From Methanobacterium sp. BRmetb2 (GTDB lineage: Archaea > Methanobacteriota > Methanobacteria > Methanobacteriales > Methanobacteriaceae), in NCBI GenBank assembly GCA_003491285.1, contig CP022705.1:1113501-1177500 (forward strand): DNA of 64,000 nt. The letters are read 5' to 3'. Every line of letters begins with the position of its first letter. The stretch's first letter is position 1. Of the stretch, positions 27,825 through 37,534 are shown in pieces. The position numbers were made by a program, and so were the translations under genes. The notes beneath the pieces were generated by a model. The model was not told the origin of the DNA. It saw only the letters and a program-made list of their open reading frames with translations, and did not search any database.

Positions 27825-28103
27825 ATGTCAGAGGAAAATGTTGTATACATTGGAAACAAGCCTGTAATGAACTATGTTTTAGCTGTTGTAACTCAGATGA
27901 ATGGTGGAACTCCTGAAGTCATTCTAAAAGCACGTGGAAGGGCCATAAGTCGGGCAGTAGATGTGGCTGAGATTGTTAGGAATAGATTCATACCAGATAT
28001 AGACGTAGCATCTATAGACATATGCACAGAAGAAATCATCGGTAACGAGGGTGGATCAACTAACGTATCTGCGATAGAAATCCAACTCAGCAAAGATAAT
28101 TAA
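27825..28103 (+). CDS. albA: Chromatin protein Alba
   Basis: A 92-residue Alba protein that coats DNA and RNA as dimers in the archaeal nucleoid. VVYIGNKPVMNYVLAV at the N terminus, KARGRAISRAVDVAEIVRNRF in the middle (where the acetylated/methylated Lys of other Albas lies) and the C-terminal STNVSAIEIQL strand are diagnostic. The ATG at 27825 is preferred to a GTG directly before it because GGAGG lies seven bases upstream. It is monocistronic, with its own TATA box and a clear terminator. Confidence 0.96.
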   Translation: MSEENVVYIGNKPVMNYVLAVVTQMNGGTPEVILKARGRAISRAVDVAEIVRNRFIPDIDVASIDICTEEIIGNEGGSTNVSAIEIQLSKDN

Positions 28104-28116
28104 AGGGGAATAAATT

Positions 28117-28142
28117 GAAACCTTAGGGTTTCATTTTTTTAA
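28117..28142 (+). terminator. Intrinsic terminator of alba
   Basis: TGAAACC (28117-28123) pairs with GGTTTCA (28128-28134) across a TTAG loop, followed directly by a T-run. It lies 14 bases after the alba stop codon. Confidence 0.78.
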
Positions 28143-28333
28143 ATTATTTTTCAACCGTTTTATTTACCTAGATCTTTTAGGAATTCTGAAATATTATTTT
28201 TAAATTAATTAGATATAATTTAATCAATTTTTGGTTAATATTTATTAATATCTCTTGGTTTTGAAATTAGAATCAAATTTAATACTGTTTAAATTTGTAT
28301 TTTTAGAACTTTAAAATTAAAATTCTCTGGAAT

Positions 28334-28367
28334 CCAAAAAATAAGAAATGTAGATCAACGATCTACA
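28334..28367 (-). terminator. Intrinsic terminator of the propeller/exporter operon
   Basis: On the minus strand TGTAGATC (28367-28360) pairs with GATCTACA (28356-28349) across a three-base loop. A T-rich TTTCTTATTTTTT follows. It lies just downstream of the propeller gene's stop and matches the end of the four-gene minus-strand operon. Confidence 0.7.
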
Positions 28368-28376
28368 AACAAAAAA

Positions 28377-29609
28377 TTATTCTTTTTTTGCCATTATTCC
28401 TCTAAATGTTCTAATAAATAACAAAATACCTATTAGAACGGCAGCAATGGCAATGATATAATATACAAATATTGAAGTTGGTCCTTCTTCTTTATCTGCA
28501 TTTAAAACATACATATACCCATCTTCACCACCAATATAGACAGTTTGGCCGTATACTACTGGTGAAGAACTAAAGGGGGAGTTAAATATATAATAACCTG
28601 GCATGTAACTCCATTCTTGTTGCCCTGTATATTTATTCAAAACATAGACTGTTCCGTCATTTGATCCGAAGGTAATCTTATTATCAAACAGGGCAGGAGT
28701 TGATCTTACAGGTCCTCCTGCTTTATATGACCATTTAAGTTCCCCATTACGAGTATCAAGGCAAGTCATATTTCCATCATCTGATCCAACAAATAAGTTA
28801 TTATTCATTGGTTCTATAAGGGCGGATGATCTTATGGGATTTCCTATATAGTAATTCCAGATTAATTCACCGTTGGTAGCATTGAGAGCATATAACTGCC
28901 CATCATCTGATCCAACATACAATGTCCCATTATAATATGCTGGGGATGATCTCACCTTGTCTGCTGTAGCATATTCCCAAATTTTGTTTCCGTCCAAACT
29001 GTTTAGGGCATAGATTTTGCTATCATCCGAACCCACATAAACAGTTCCATTAAAAACGGTTGGTGATGAAACTACAGCTTTACCCGTTTCAAATTTCCAG
29101 GCCAGAGATCCGTCACTAATATATGTAGCATAGATATTTTTATCATCAGATCCTACAAATACTAAATCGTTATCAACTGCAGGTGACGATTCAATTCCCG
29201 AGCCTGTTTTATATTTCCAGTCTAATTTTCCATTTCCGGAATTCAGTGAATATAAATACCCATCCATAGATCCAATATAAACCGTGTCGTTTACAACTGC
29301 AGGGGATGATAAAACTTCTCCTCCCGTTTTATAAGTCCATTCCTTTGAACCATTTGCCATCTTCACTGCATACACATTTTTGTCATTTGATCCAAAGTAT
29401 AATATTTCATTGTATATTGCAGGAGAAGATTTAATAGGTCCATCTGTCTGAAAAACCCATAAACTTGGATTAAAATTCGCTGCTTCTGTTGCAAATCCTG
29501 TATTTTCCATATTTTGGTGGAACATTGGCCATCCGGTTGCAGCTGCTGCAGGACTTATCAATAAACCTATTAAAACCAATCCTATTATTATTTCCTTTTT
29601 TCCAATCAT
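28377..29609 (-). CDS. Exported PQQ-like beta-propeller protein, membrane-anchored
   Basis: The 410-residue protein has a signal peptide (residues 1-23) and eight repeats of about 40 residues between ~48 and 365. Each repeat shows the pattern W.Y.TG..V.SSPAV..TVYVGS.DG.LYAL, so an eight-bladed propeller is expected. A C-terminal transmembrane helix (~378-400) ends in a basic tail, placing the propeller outside the cell. Residues that bind PQQ in dehydrogenases are not evident, so it is more likely a binding or assembly scaffold similar to BamB. It is the last gene of an operon with an ABC-2 exporter and a PadR regulator, 28 bases after the permease. Confidence 0.85.
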   Translation of the reverse strand: MIGKKEIIIGLVLIGLLISPAAAATGWPMFHQNMENTGFATEAANFNPSLWVFQTDGPIKSSPAIYNEILYFGSNDKNVYAVKMANGSKEWTYKTGGEVLSSPAVVNDTVYIGSMDGYLYSLNSGNGKLDWKYKTGSGIESSPAVDNDLVFVGSDDKNIYATYISDGSLAWKFETGKAVVSSPTVFNGTVYVGSDDSKIYALNSLDGNKIWEYATADKVRSSPAYYNGTLYVGSDDGQLYALNATNGELIWNYYIGNPIRSSALIEPMNNNLFVGSDDGNMTCLDTRNGELKWSYKAGGPVRSTPALFDNKITFGSNDGTVYVLNKYTGQQEWSYMPGYYIFNSPFSSSPVVYGQTVYIGGEDGYMYVLNADKEEGPTSIFVYYIIAIAAVLIGILLFIRTFRGIMAKKE

Positions 29610-29637
29610 ATTAACACCTTAATATATGTTATGGGGA

Positions 29638-30831
29638 TTAGATGTCCCTATTAAATTTAGTTACACCTAATCCGAAGAATAAAGCGGTGAAACCTATTAG
29701 AACCAATATATCGATCCATACATCTCCAATACCTCCACCTTTAAGCATAACAGTACGCATAGCATCGTTTACATAGGTTAAAGGTACTAAATATGCAATT
29801 TTTTGGAATATCCATGGCATAGTTTCTATAGGATAAAAAACTCCTGAAACAAACATCATAGGCATGGCAAAGGGCATGACCATCTGCATATAATCTTCTT
29901 GGGTTCCGACCCGTGCTGAAATCATGATTCCAAAACCTACGAAACAAAGAGCTCCCAGTACTAAAAGCAATACTGTAAGTAACATACTGCCTTTGATCAC
30001 AATACCAAACAAAATAATGGCTGCGATTATTAATATTAAAGCTCTACCAGTTTCAATCACTAGTTTTGATATTATTTTTCCACCAACTACTGTTGAAACA
30101 TTTGTAGGTGTCATAAAAAGCCTTGCAAGTTCGCCACGTTCTCTTTCTCCAGCAATGGATTCACCCATTCCAAACATACAAGAGAACATTACGGTCATGG
30201 CCAGTACAGCGGGTACCAGAAAGTCGATGTATTTAACATCTCCATATAACTTGTCTATCTGAAAGTTGATGGAGTTGATTATGTTATTAAAATCCACGCC
30301 CTGATTGCTCTGTGCGGAGGAGGCAACATTTGCAGACTGAACCTGGATAAGGTTAGTTTGAGCGTTCATCATCTCTAACTTTTGGATACCAATCTGATTA
30401 GATATTTGGTTGAAAAGTGCTTGAGTAGCTGGAACAACTGCAGTGGAAGCCATTTGATCAGATGAATCAACATAAATTAGCACATTCTTGGCTTGGGGAT
30501 CTGTTAGATTATCATAATTGGTAGGTAGAATTATGGCGGCCTTTACTTGTCCATCCATTACCATCTGTTTTGCTTCGTCAGGGTTACTGATAATGTCTTT
30601 TACATCATAAAGATCCATGTTCTTTATGGCGTTTAATGTGGCGTCAGTTACAGCCCCATTACTTTGATCCACAACTACTATTGGAATATTGCTTAGTTCC
30701 CCACCCATACCATATCCAAATAGAGTGATCATGATTATTGGAAACAAGAGGAGTGACAGTAAACGTGGTTTATGTCTCCAAAGCACCATTAAATCTTTTT
30801 TAAGCATCCACATAATTTTTTTGGTTTCCAT
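29638..30831 (-). CDS. ABC-2 type transporter permease
   Basis: A 397-residue permease of the ABC-2/YhhN-DrrB type. One membrane helix near residue 30 is followed by a large extracellular domain (~45-205), then five helices from ~210 to the C terminus with the GERERGELARLFMTPTN coupling motif near residue 228. Such permeases export drugs, lipids or polymers. The ATG directly abuts the stop of the ATPase gene, so the two are translationally coupled. The substrate is unknown; the neighbouring propeller protein may be an extracellular accessory. Confidence 0.9.
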   Translation of the reverse strand: METKKIMWMLKKDLMVLWRHKPRLLSLLLFPIIMITLFGYGMGGELSNIPIVVVDQSNGAVTDATLNAIKNMDLYDVKDIISNPDEAKQMVMDGQVKAAIILPTNYDNLTDPQAKNVLIYVDSSDQMASTAVVPATQALFNQISNQIGIQKLEMMNAQTNLIQVQSANVASSAQSNQGVDFNNIINSINFQIDKLYGDVKYIDFLVPAVLAMTVMFSCMFGMGESIAGERERGELARLFMTPTNVSTVVGGKIISKLVIETGRALILIIAAIILFGIVIKGSMLLTVLLLVLGALCFVGFGIMISARVGTQEDYMQMVMPFAMPMMFVSGVFYPIETMPWIFQKIAYLVPLTYVNDAMRTVMLKGGGIGDVWIDILVLIGFTALFFGLGVTKFNRDI

Positions 30832-31911
30832 CTAATCACCTTCCGCCTGTTTTTTAGCAGTAACTTTCATAAACACATCCTCTAAGGAGGGATCTTTAGT
30901 GGATAAAGAGGTAATATTCCCTCCATTTTCTATTATAAAGTTTAATACGTCATTAATAGCACATTCAGTACAGCTTATATCCATTGTAAGTCTTCCAGAT
31001 TTATGCTGATGAACGTTAAAGACAAGGGGAATATCGGATATTTTTTCAAGCAGATCTTGGTCCAAGTTATTTATCATAACACTTAATTCTCTAAAATCTC
31101 CTTCTTCTTTTTCAATATCAATTATAGCATTATCAAGTTCACCTAACGCTTTTTCATCCATTCCAGATTCTGTCCTGATTTTAGACATGATCTCAGTTAT
31201 TCGAGTATTTTTTTGGGATCTTTCCTCTTCCATTATAGTATCTTTCAATCCTTGAGGCGTGTCAAAAGCAGCTAATGTACCTGTATTTATGATACCTACA
31301 TTTTCACAGAGGAGTTCTACCTCGTACATGTCGTGGGAACATAAAACAATGGTGTGGCCTTTAGAGTTTAATTCTTCAATTAAATCCCATAAAATTCGTT
31401 TGGTAGTGGGGTCTAAACCTATGGTTGGTTCATCAAGGAAAAGTATATCTGGTTGATGAACTAAACTGGCAACAATTGAAACTTTCTGTTTCTGACCGCC
31501 AGAGAGCTGTTTTACAAGTTTATTTTCAGCATATTTAATGTCCACCAGTTCCATAAGCTCTACTATTCTTTCTTCTTTCAAATCACGGGGTAGACCATAG
31601 TAATCTGCGCATAATTCTGCATTCTCTCTAACTGTGAGATCTCCGTAAAGACTAACTAATTGGGGAACCATTCCAATTTTTTGTCTTACTGCATTTGGAT
31701 CTTTTATTATATCATAACCAGCAACTTTTCCGGTTCCAGCGGTTGGTTGGATAAGACATGTAAGCATTTTTATGGTGGTTGTCTTACCTGCCCCATTGGG
31801 ACCTAGAAATCCAAACACACTTTTATCTTCTATTTTCATGTTCAGTGCATCTACTGCTAAAAAATCTTTATATTTTTTGGTAAGATCGAAGGTTTCTATT
31901 GCATATTTCAT
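30832..31911 (-). CDS. ABC transporter ATP-binding protein
   Basis: The first ~230 residues are an ABC ATPase with Walker A GPNGAGKTTT near residue 39, signature LSGGQKQKVSIVASLV near residue 140 and Walker B ILFLDEPTIGLD. A C-terminal extension of about 120 residues contains a Cys-containing MDISCTECAIN segment and ends in the DPSLEDVFMKVT motif usual for ABC-2 exporters. It energises the adjacent permease. GGAG precedes the ATG. It lies 25 bases downstream of the PadR regulator in the same operon. Confidence 0.93.
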   Translation of the reverse strand: MKYAIETFDLTKKYKDFLAVDALNMKIEDKSVFGFLGPNGAGKTTTIKMLTCLIQPTAGTGKVAGYDIIKDPNAVRQKIGMVPQLVSLYGDLTVRENAELCADYYGLPRDLKEERIVELMELVDIKYAENKLVKQLSGGQKQKVSIVASLVHQPDILFLDEPTIGLDPTTKRILWDLIEELNSKGHTIVLCSHDMYEVELLCENVGIINTGTLAAFDTPQGLKDTIMEEERSQKNTRITEIMSKIRTESGMDEKALGELDNAIIDIEKEEGDFRELSVMINNLDQDLLEKISDIPLVFNVHQHKSGRLTMDISCTECAINDVLNFIIENGGNITSLSTKDPSLEDVFMKVTAKKQAEGD

Positions 31912-31936
31912 AATTTAACTCCTTCATGTCACGTAA

Positions 31937-32443
31937 TTATTTTATGGATAGTATGTCTTCCAAGAATTCTTCGTAAAGATTGGTTTCACGGGCTTTAAAT
32001 AAATTCTTAATTCGGTTAAGTGTTTCAACACCATCATCAGTTATTTCATAGAATTTAACCTTACGTTTTCCATGATGCTCCCATGTACCTTTTATAAGAC
32101 CTTTTCTTTCTAATAAGTGCAGTTTAGGGTATATAATACTTGGACTGGGCATTTTAACATCTTTACCAAATGGTGAAGCTTCGTGTAATTGGGTCATTAT
32201 TTCATATCCATGTTTTCCTTTTTTACTAATAAGCCAAAGCATAAATATTAAACCAGAACCTCTCATAAATCCTTTTAAAAGTTTTTTATCAAATTTATTT
32301 AAATTAAAAGTTTTTTCATATTCTTTCATAGATTTAACATGATATTGAATAGTTTTTTTTTTATTTAAATCATTTAAATCATTTAAATTCATTTCAGACG
32401 ATTTTTCATTTGAATTTTCGTTAAAAGAATCATCATCGTCCAT
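31937..32443 (-). CDS. PadR family transcriptional regulator
   Basis: A 168-residue protein. After an acidic, Asn-rich N-terminal tail (~1-60), residues ~70-160 form a PadR winged helix (MLWLISKKGKHGYEIMTQLHEAS, PSPSIIYPKLHLLERKGLIKG, YEITDDGVETLNRI). PadR proteins commonly repress adjacent exporter operons and release DNA on binding a drug-like ligand. The ATG at 32443 is chosen because GAGGTG lies upstream at normal spacing; the upstream GTG would add five residues. It heads the exporter operon, and palindromes upstream are likely its operators. Confidence 0.88.
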   Translation of the reverse strand: MDDDDSFNENSNEKSSEMNLNDLNDLNKKKTIQYHVKSMKEYEKTFNLNKFDKKLLKGFMRGSGLIFMLWLISKKGKHGYEIMTQLHEASPFGKDVKMPSPSIIYPKLHLLERKGLIKGTWEHHGKRKVKFYEITDDGVETLNRIKNLFKARETNLYEEFLEDILSIK

Positions 32444-32497
32444 TAAAGCACACCTCACTTTTTTAGATATTAGTGTAAATCAAACATATCTGTCTAA

Positions 32498-32537
32498 GAT
32501 ATATCACTTTTGGATATAGTAAAACTTGATATATCAA
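32498..32537. promoter_or_regulatory. Candidate PadR operators
   Basis: A perfect 12-base palindrome TTGATATATCAA lies at 32526-32537. A second GATATATC palindrome lies at 32498-32505, and their centres are 30 bases apart, about three helical turns. A partial copy, GGATATAG, lies between them. They are 55-95 bases upstream of the PadR start codon and in the divergent region shared with the sugar-isomerase-like gene. Confidence 0.5.
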
Positions 32538-32646
32538 TTTTATATATAAATGTTTCTGTTGAAAAAAATTAATAGAGATAAATAACACAGATTTATAAAA
32601 ATTTAACTAGCTTGGTAACATCTAAAATAGTCTAAAAGTGATTTAA

Positions 32647-33402
32647 ATGAAAATAGGATTCTCTACTCTGGCACTTTTCATGGATTCTTTTGAAAATTTC
32701 TTAGAAAGAGCATCAACTGATGGATTTGATTTAATGGAAATATTATGTGAGGGTCCTTACTGGCCAAGAAATGTGATGTTAATGGACACAGAGGAGTTAG
32801 CTGTTTTCACTTCTTATGATATTGAAGTATTTTTACATTCTCCTACAATTGATCTAAACCCTGCTAGCCTTAATCCTGGAATAAGAAAAGAAACACTTCG
32901 TCAACTTGAGGAAACCATAGATTTAGCGGTTAAAATTGGCGCCGAAGCAGTTACCACTCATCCTGGAATGATCCATCGTCTGGAGGAGAGAGTTAGGGAT
33001 TTAGGGAGGGAATATGCAATTGAAACACTTCAATCTGCCAGTGATCATGCAAATAATAGGGGAATAAAATTTTCTATTGAAAACATGCCTGGAAGATATG
33101 CCTATTTTTGCAACAACTTTCAGGAACACCAAACTTTTACAGAAACATGTGAATGTTACGCCACACTGGATGTAGGCCATGCCAACACATCCAAAAATAC
33201 TGATTCCTTTTTTAAGATGGATAATATTCTGTATTACCACGTGAGCGATAACAACGGCGAAAAAGACCAACATTTGAGCTTAGGTGAAGGTAATTTAAAT
33301 TTAAATCTATTAAAAGGTCTTGAAAATGTTATAATTGAATTAAATGATTATAATAACATCTTAAAAAGTAGAGAAGTTTTGATAAATCTGAATCAAAATT
33401 AA
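32647..33402 (+). CDS. Xylose-isomerase-like TIM-barrel protein
   Basis: A 251-residue protein of the AP-endonuclease-2/sugar isomerase superfamily. Acidic and His metal ligands of the barrel appear in ICEGPYWPRNV-type and HSPTIDLNPAS segments, TTHPGMIHRLEE near residue 99, SIENMPGRY near residue 139, TLDVGHANTSKN near residue 173 and YYHVSDNNGEKDQHLSLGEG near residue 197. It could be an isomerase, epimerase or endonuclease-IV-like enzyme; the shortness favours a sugar phosphate isomerase/epimerase. GTGATTTAAATG gives a ribosome site. It is divergent from the PadR operon. Confidence 0.8.
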   Translation: MKIGFSTLALFMDSFENFLERASTDGFDLMEILCEGPYWPRNVMLMDTEELAVFTSYDIEVFLHSPTIDLNPASLNPGIRKETLRQLEETIDLAVKIGAEAVTTHPGMIHRLEERVRDLGREYAIETLQSASDHANNRGIKFSIENMPGRYAYFCNNFQEHQTFTETCECYATLDVGHANTSKNTDSFFKMDNILYYHVSDNNGEKDQHLSLGEGNLNLNLLKGLENVIIELNDYNNILKSREVLINLNQN

Positions 33403-33512
33403 TCTGTTTTATTTTGGAAAAAAATTTTTAGGTTTAGATTCATATTAATAACATAATCACAGATCAAATAGATTTAAAATTGATGAATTAATCCAATTAA
33501 AAAGGGGATACA

Positions 33513-34616
33513 ATGAGGTCCGTAGTATATTTTTCTGATTTTAGATCAAGAAGTAGTCATGAAAACAAGTTAAATAAGATAATCAATCTTTTTGAAGCTT
33601 CTAAAATGGATGGAATTTTTGACGAAGGAGATTTAACAGCAATAAAACTCCATTTTGGAGAAGAAGGTAACGATTCCTTTTTAAACCCAGTTTTTGTCCG
33701 GATTATTGCAGATGAGTTACATAAATTAGGTGCCGAACCTTTTATAACTGATACTAATACTCTTTACTTTGGTAGCAGACACCAGGCAGTCAGTCATATT
33801 CAAACAGCTATTAAGCATGGATTTGACTATGCTGTGGTTGGTGCACCCCTTGTAATTGCAGATGGATTAATGGGAAACAATTATCGGGAAGTGGAAATTG
33901 ATAAGGAGCATTTTAAAAAGGTCAAAATAGCTGGAGAGATTGAAGAAGCACAGTCCATGGTGGTACTCTCCCACTTCAAGGGCCATCCTATGTGCGGTTT
34001 TGGTGGGGCACTGAAAAATCTGGCTATGGGATGTGCCAGTGCTACGGGCAAGATTGATCAACATGAATGTTCTAAACCCCTTATAAATGAAAATTGCAAT
34101 CTCTGTGGGACTTGTGTACTGCTATGCCCCCTAAAAGCTATTTCATTGGGAAAGGAGAGGGCAGTAATAGACATGGAATTATGTATTGCCTGTAACCTTT
34201 GCATGGCAGAATGTCCTTTTTCTGCTATTGATATGGATTGGGATAGTTTACCTGAGTTCATGGAAAGGATGATGGAATATGCATATGGTGCAGTGAAAAA
34301 TAAACCAAATAAAATTGGATACTTCAATTTTTTAATGAATATAACTCCAGATTGTGATTGTGAAGCATTCAGCGACGCTCACATTGTACAGGATATAGGA
34401 ATTTTAGCTTCCAAGGATCCGGTGGCACTGGATACAGCCAGTTACCATCTGGTCAATAAAGAGAGAGGTTTGAGAGGATCTGAAATTCAAACTAACTTAG
34501 ATGAAGGTGAAGATAAATTCCGGGGAACATGGCCAGATGTGGATGGTTGGATTCAATTAAAACATGCTCAAAAGATCGGTTTAGGCAGTATGGATTATGA
34601 TATGGTTAAAATATAA
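33513..34616 (+). CDS. DUF362 protein with dicluster ferredoxin domain
   Basis: A 367-residue DUF362 protein: TAIKLHFGEEGNDSFLNP near residue 44, FITDTNTLYFGSRHQAV near residue 85 and SHFKGHPMCGFGGALKNLAMGC near residue 155. A 4Fe-4S dicluster domain sits between ~188 and 245 (CNLCGTCVLLCP and CIACNLCMAECP), and the DUF362 fold resumes after it. These proteins are widespread in anaerobes and have no proven function; a redox role is inferred from the clusters. AGGGGAT precedes the ATG. Nearby genes give no pathway clue. Confidence 0.88.
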   Translation: MRSVVYFSDFRSRSSHENKLNKIINLFEASKMDGIFDEGDLTAIKLHFGEEGNDSFLNPVFVRIIADELHKLGAEPFITDTNTLYFGSRHQAVSHIQTAIKHGFDYAVVGAPLVIADGLMGNNYREVEIDKEHFKKVKIAGEIEEAQSMVVLSHFKGHPMCGFGGALKNLAMGCASATGKIDQHECSKPLINENCNLCGTCVLLCPLKAISLGKERAVIDMELCIACNLCMAECPFSAIDMDWDSLPEFMERMMEYAYGAVKNKPNKIGYFNFLMNITPDCDCEAFSDAHIVQDIGILASKDPVALDTASYHLVNKERGLRGSEIQTNLDEGEDKFRGTWPDVDGWIQLKHAQKIGLGSMDYDMVKI

Positions 34617-34701
34617 CTGTTGAAATGATTAAATTTATAAATTCACAATAATGTTTTCAAAATATATCCTTTCTTAATGATTAACCCATTGGGGTATTAA
34701 A

Positions 34702-36789
34702 ATGGTTAATGGGTGTGTATTAGGCCGTTTAGTGGATGAAGACGATAATCCTATTCCATATTTGGAAGTCAGGGTAAATGTAGATACCAATATTTTTTTA
34801 CCTGACAATAAATTAGAAGAAAGAATAACGGATAATGATGGGAAATTCAAGATTAAATTTCATGAAGAAGATTTTAAAGATTTTTATGATGATAACAAGC
34901 CAAACCTTAAACTGGAGATATATATAGATTCTGAACTACTTTTCACCTCCCCGTTAATGGGGAATATAACTGATGATGTCCTTGACGTAGGCACCATAAA
35001 AATAGAAGGTCAAAATATAGGGATAAAAGGTAGAATAATAAATGAAAAAGGTAATACCATCCAAGGTTTGGTAGTGATGGCATGGGACAGGGATTTTGGC
35101 CCAGACGAATTCATTGGCAGTACTTTAACAGATAAAGACGGATATTTCAACATACGTTATCCTCCCCAAAAATACTTGAAGATAATAGATAAAAGACCAG
35201 ATATCCAGATCATAATAAAAGATTATCTAGGAGTATTTGAACTATATAGAACCGATACTTATAAAGATATTGAAAAAACCTTTTTAAATATTGATGAAAT
35301 AATATTAGACAGTTCATGGATTCATGGATGGTTTATTACCCTTAATGATAACAAAAAATCACGATTAATCAGAAATCATCAATCAGAAGTTCTTGTAGAT
35401 AATGATAATTCCTTGAAATATATTGTAGATGCTATTAATAAGGCCAAATCCTACATTTATCTAACTCAATTTGAATTTTTTCCAGATTTTATTCCAATTT
35501 TTTTATCGGATGGTAAGCAGGAGAACACAGAATGCCTGATGGTAGATCTGCTAAAAAGAGCAGAAAAACGCGAAGTTAAAATTAGAATAATCTTAAATGA
35601 AAATGCGGTAATTCCAGACAATTATGCTGATATATTCTCCAAATTCAAGGATACGAATGTAAATGTCAGGCGATTTCCCACATCTGGTCCTCATGTGATG
35701 CATGCTAAGATCCTGGTGGTGGATGGTAAAGACTCATTCATAATTGGATCTCCCTTCAGGCAGGATTACTGGGATACTTCCCAGCATTTGATCAATGATA
35801 CCCAAAGAGATGAATCTCACCCAGTACACGATGTTTCTATAAATATAAAAGGTGAAGCTGCTGTCTATATAGAAGAATATTTCATGGAAATGTGGAATTA
35901 CCTTTCAGATGAATACTTCCACGGACAAGATAAATTAGTTCTTAATTCTAAACCTTCTTCAAATACTAAAGAACCTGTAAAAAGTATAATGCAAGTGGCT
36001 CGATCCATTACTCCTGGCACATTAAATAAAAATAGTGAAAGAGGTATTTTAGAGGGTTATCGTCGGGCTATAGGTGAGGCTAGGGAATACATTTATATTG
36101 AAAATCAGTACTTCACCAACCGTCTCCTTGCAAAGGCCTTAAAGAAAGCATTGGAAAAAAATCCTCAACTACAACTAATAATGGTTACCAATCAGGATCC
36201 AGACATACCTACTTACAGACATCAACAAAACGAAAATTTACAGGTATTAGGAGTTGATACAGATAAAGAAATACTGGAACATCCTCAAATAGGAGTTTTT
36301 ACCCTCTGGGCATCTAAAATTGTCAGTAGTAATCCAAATTCTGAAAAACTCCATGTTCAGCCAATTTATGTTCACAGTAAAGTAGCAATAGCTGATGATA
36401 AATGGGCCACTGTCGGAACGGCTAATCTGGATGGATCTTCTTTAAATTCGGCTGATGAATTTGGAATAGCTGTAGATCCAGAAAAACATCTGAATATGGA
36501 AATAAATGCATTTTTAATGGACTGTGATAATGATAACCATGTTCTTAAAATCAGAAATGAATTATGGGGCGAACATCTGGGAATTGGAGATTTATCCTCT
36601 TTAAATCAACTGCAGCAGGGATGGCTAGGATTGTGGAACAAAGTTGCAGCAGATAATATTGCTTCATTAAACAGTAAAAATCCATGGATGAAATCTACTA
36701 TTCTGCCCTATAGCTTTAAAATATCAGCTGAAAGTCAGATTAAATCCATGAAAGTAGATACCCGTAAAATAAATGTGATGGAAAAATAA
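34702..36789 (+). CDS. Transthyretin-like/phospholipase D fusion protein
   Basis: A 695-residue protein. Two carboxypeptidase-regulatory/transthyretin-like beta domains come first (~1-100, GRLVDEDDNPIPYLEVRV; and ~108-200, KGRIINEKGNTIQGLVVMAW). Two phospholipase D half-domains follow, with motifs HVMHAKILVVDGKD near residue 332 and YVHSKVAIADDKW near residue 556, each followed by a GSPF or GTANL motif. Both active-site His/Lys/Asp sets are intact. PLD enzymes cut or transfer phosphodiesters such as phospholipids or cardiolipin, or DNA. There is no signal peptide, so it is cytoplasmic or peripheral. GGGGT precedes the ATG. Confidence 0.88.
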   Translation: MVNGCVLGRLVDEDDNPIPYLEVRVNVDTNIFLPDNKLEERITDNDGKFKIKFHEEDFKDFYDDNKPNLKLEIYIDSELLFTSPLMGNITDDVLDVGTIKIEGQNIGIKGRIINEKGNTIQGLVVMAWDRDFGPDEFIGSTLTDKDGYFNIRYPPQKYLKIIDKRPDIQIIIKDYLGVFELYRTDTYKDIEKTFLNIDEIILDSSWIHGWFITLNDNKKSRLIRNHQSEVLVDNDNSLKYIVDAINKAKSYIYLTQFEFFPDFIPIFLSDGKQENTECLMVDLLKRAEKREVKIRIILNENAVIPDNYADIFSKFKDTNVNVRRFPTSGPHVMHAKILVVDGKDSFIIGSPFRQDYWDTSQHLINDTQRDESHPVHDVSINIKGEAAVYIEEYFMEMWNYLSDEYFHGQDKLVLNSKPSSNTKEPVKSIMQVARSITPGTLNKNSERGILEGYRRAIGEAREYIYIENQYFTNRLLAKALKKALEKNPQLQLIMVTNQDPDIPTYRHQQNENLQVLGVDTDKEILEHPQIGVFTLWASKIVSSNPNSEKLHVQPIYVHSKVAIADDKWATVGTANLDGSSLNSADEFGIAVDPEKHLNMEINAFLMDCDNDNHVLKIRNELWGEHLGIGDLSSLNQLQQGWLGLWNKVAADNIASLNSKNPWMKSTILPYSFKISAESQIKSMKVDTRKINVMEK

Positions 36790-36919
36790 AATAAATAAAA
36801 TTAGTGAATTAGATAACTTTATAATTGAATTTTAAAATATTACAAGTAATCAAGTTTTCAAAGCATATTCTATTAAACTTCTTAATCAGTAAATGGATAA
36901 TAGAGGAGATAATAAAAAC

Positions 36920-37534
36920 ATGGAACAGAGAAATAGGGACGTTTGGATGACAACTCAGCGCATAGAAACTCTGGTTGACGGCATATTTGCTATTTCAATG
37001 ACTTTATTGGTTTTAAATCTTGATATTCCTCAAATCACTGGTGTAGTTTCTAATGCTGCCATATGGAATGCTTTAGTTAATTTATGGCCTAAAATATTTA
37101 CTTATGGTTTAAGTTTTGTTTTGCTGGCCATATTTTGGAGGGTTAATCATCAGCAGTTCTATCTTATAAAAAAATCAGATACTACTCTTTTATGGATTAA
37201 TATTTTCTGGCTGATGTTTGTGGCACTGGTACCCTTTTCCACGTCACTTGTAGGAGAATATGGTGAATTTGAGATTTCAGAACTGTTTTTTCAAATCAAT
37301 TTTTTACTGATAGGAATATTTTTTAATTTAAACTGGAGATACGCGGTAAGTCGGGGTTTATTGGAGGAATCAGTTACTCCAGAAAAAATTGAACATGTAA
37401 AAAGAATAAATATAGTTCTTCCTGTTGCAGCTGTTTTTGCAATTATTTTAGTATTTATAATACCTAGCTATAGTTCTTTAGCCTACTTGTTGATTTACAT
37501 TTTTAAAGGATTATTTAAAATGTCTGATTCATGA
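36920..37534 (+). CDS. TMEM175-like (DUF1211) potassium channel protein
   Basis: A ~204-residue membrane protein with six predicted helices. The first helix carries RIETLVDGIFAISMTLLVLNLDIP, which corresponds to the RxxxFSDGVFAIAxTLLVLDI signature of prokaryotic TMEM175 channels; the FS of FSD is replaced by LV. HQQFYLIKK after helix 3 is also typical. TMEM175 proteins form tetrameric potassium channels of low selectivity. The ATG at 36920 is preferred over that at 36893 because GAGGAG lies upstream of it. No regulatory gene is adjacent. Confidence 0.82.
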   Translation: MEQRNRDVWMTTQRIETLVDGIFAISMTLLVLNLDIPQITGVVSNAAIWNALVNLWPKIFTYGLSFVLLAIFWRVNHQQFYLIKKSDTTLLWINIFWLMFVALVPFSTSLVGEYGEFEISELFFQINFLLIGIFFNLNWRYAVSRGLLEESVTPEKIEHVKRINIVLPVAAVFAIILVFIIPSYSSLAYLLIYIFKGLFKMSDS

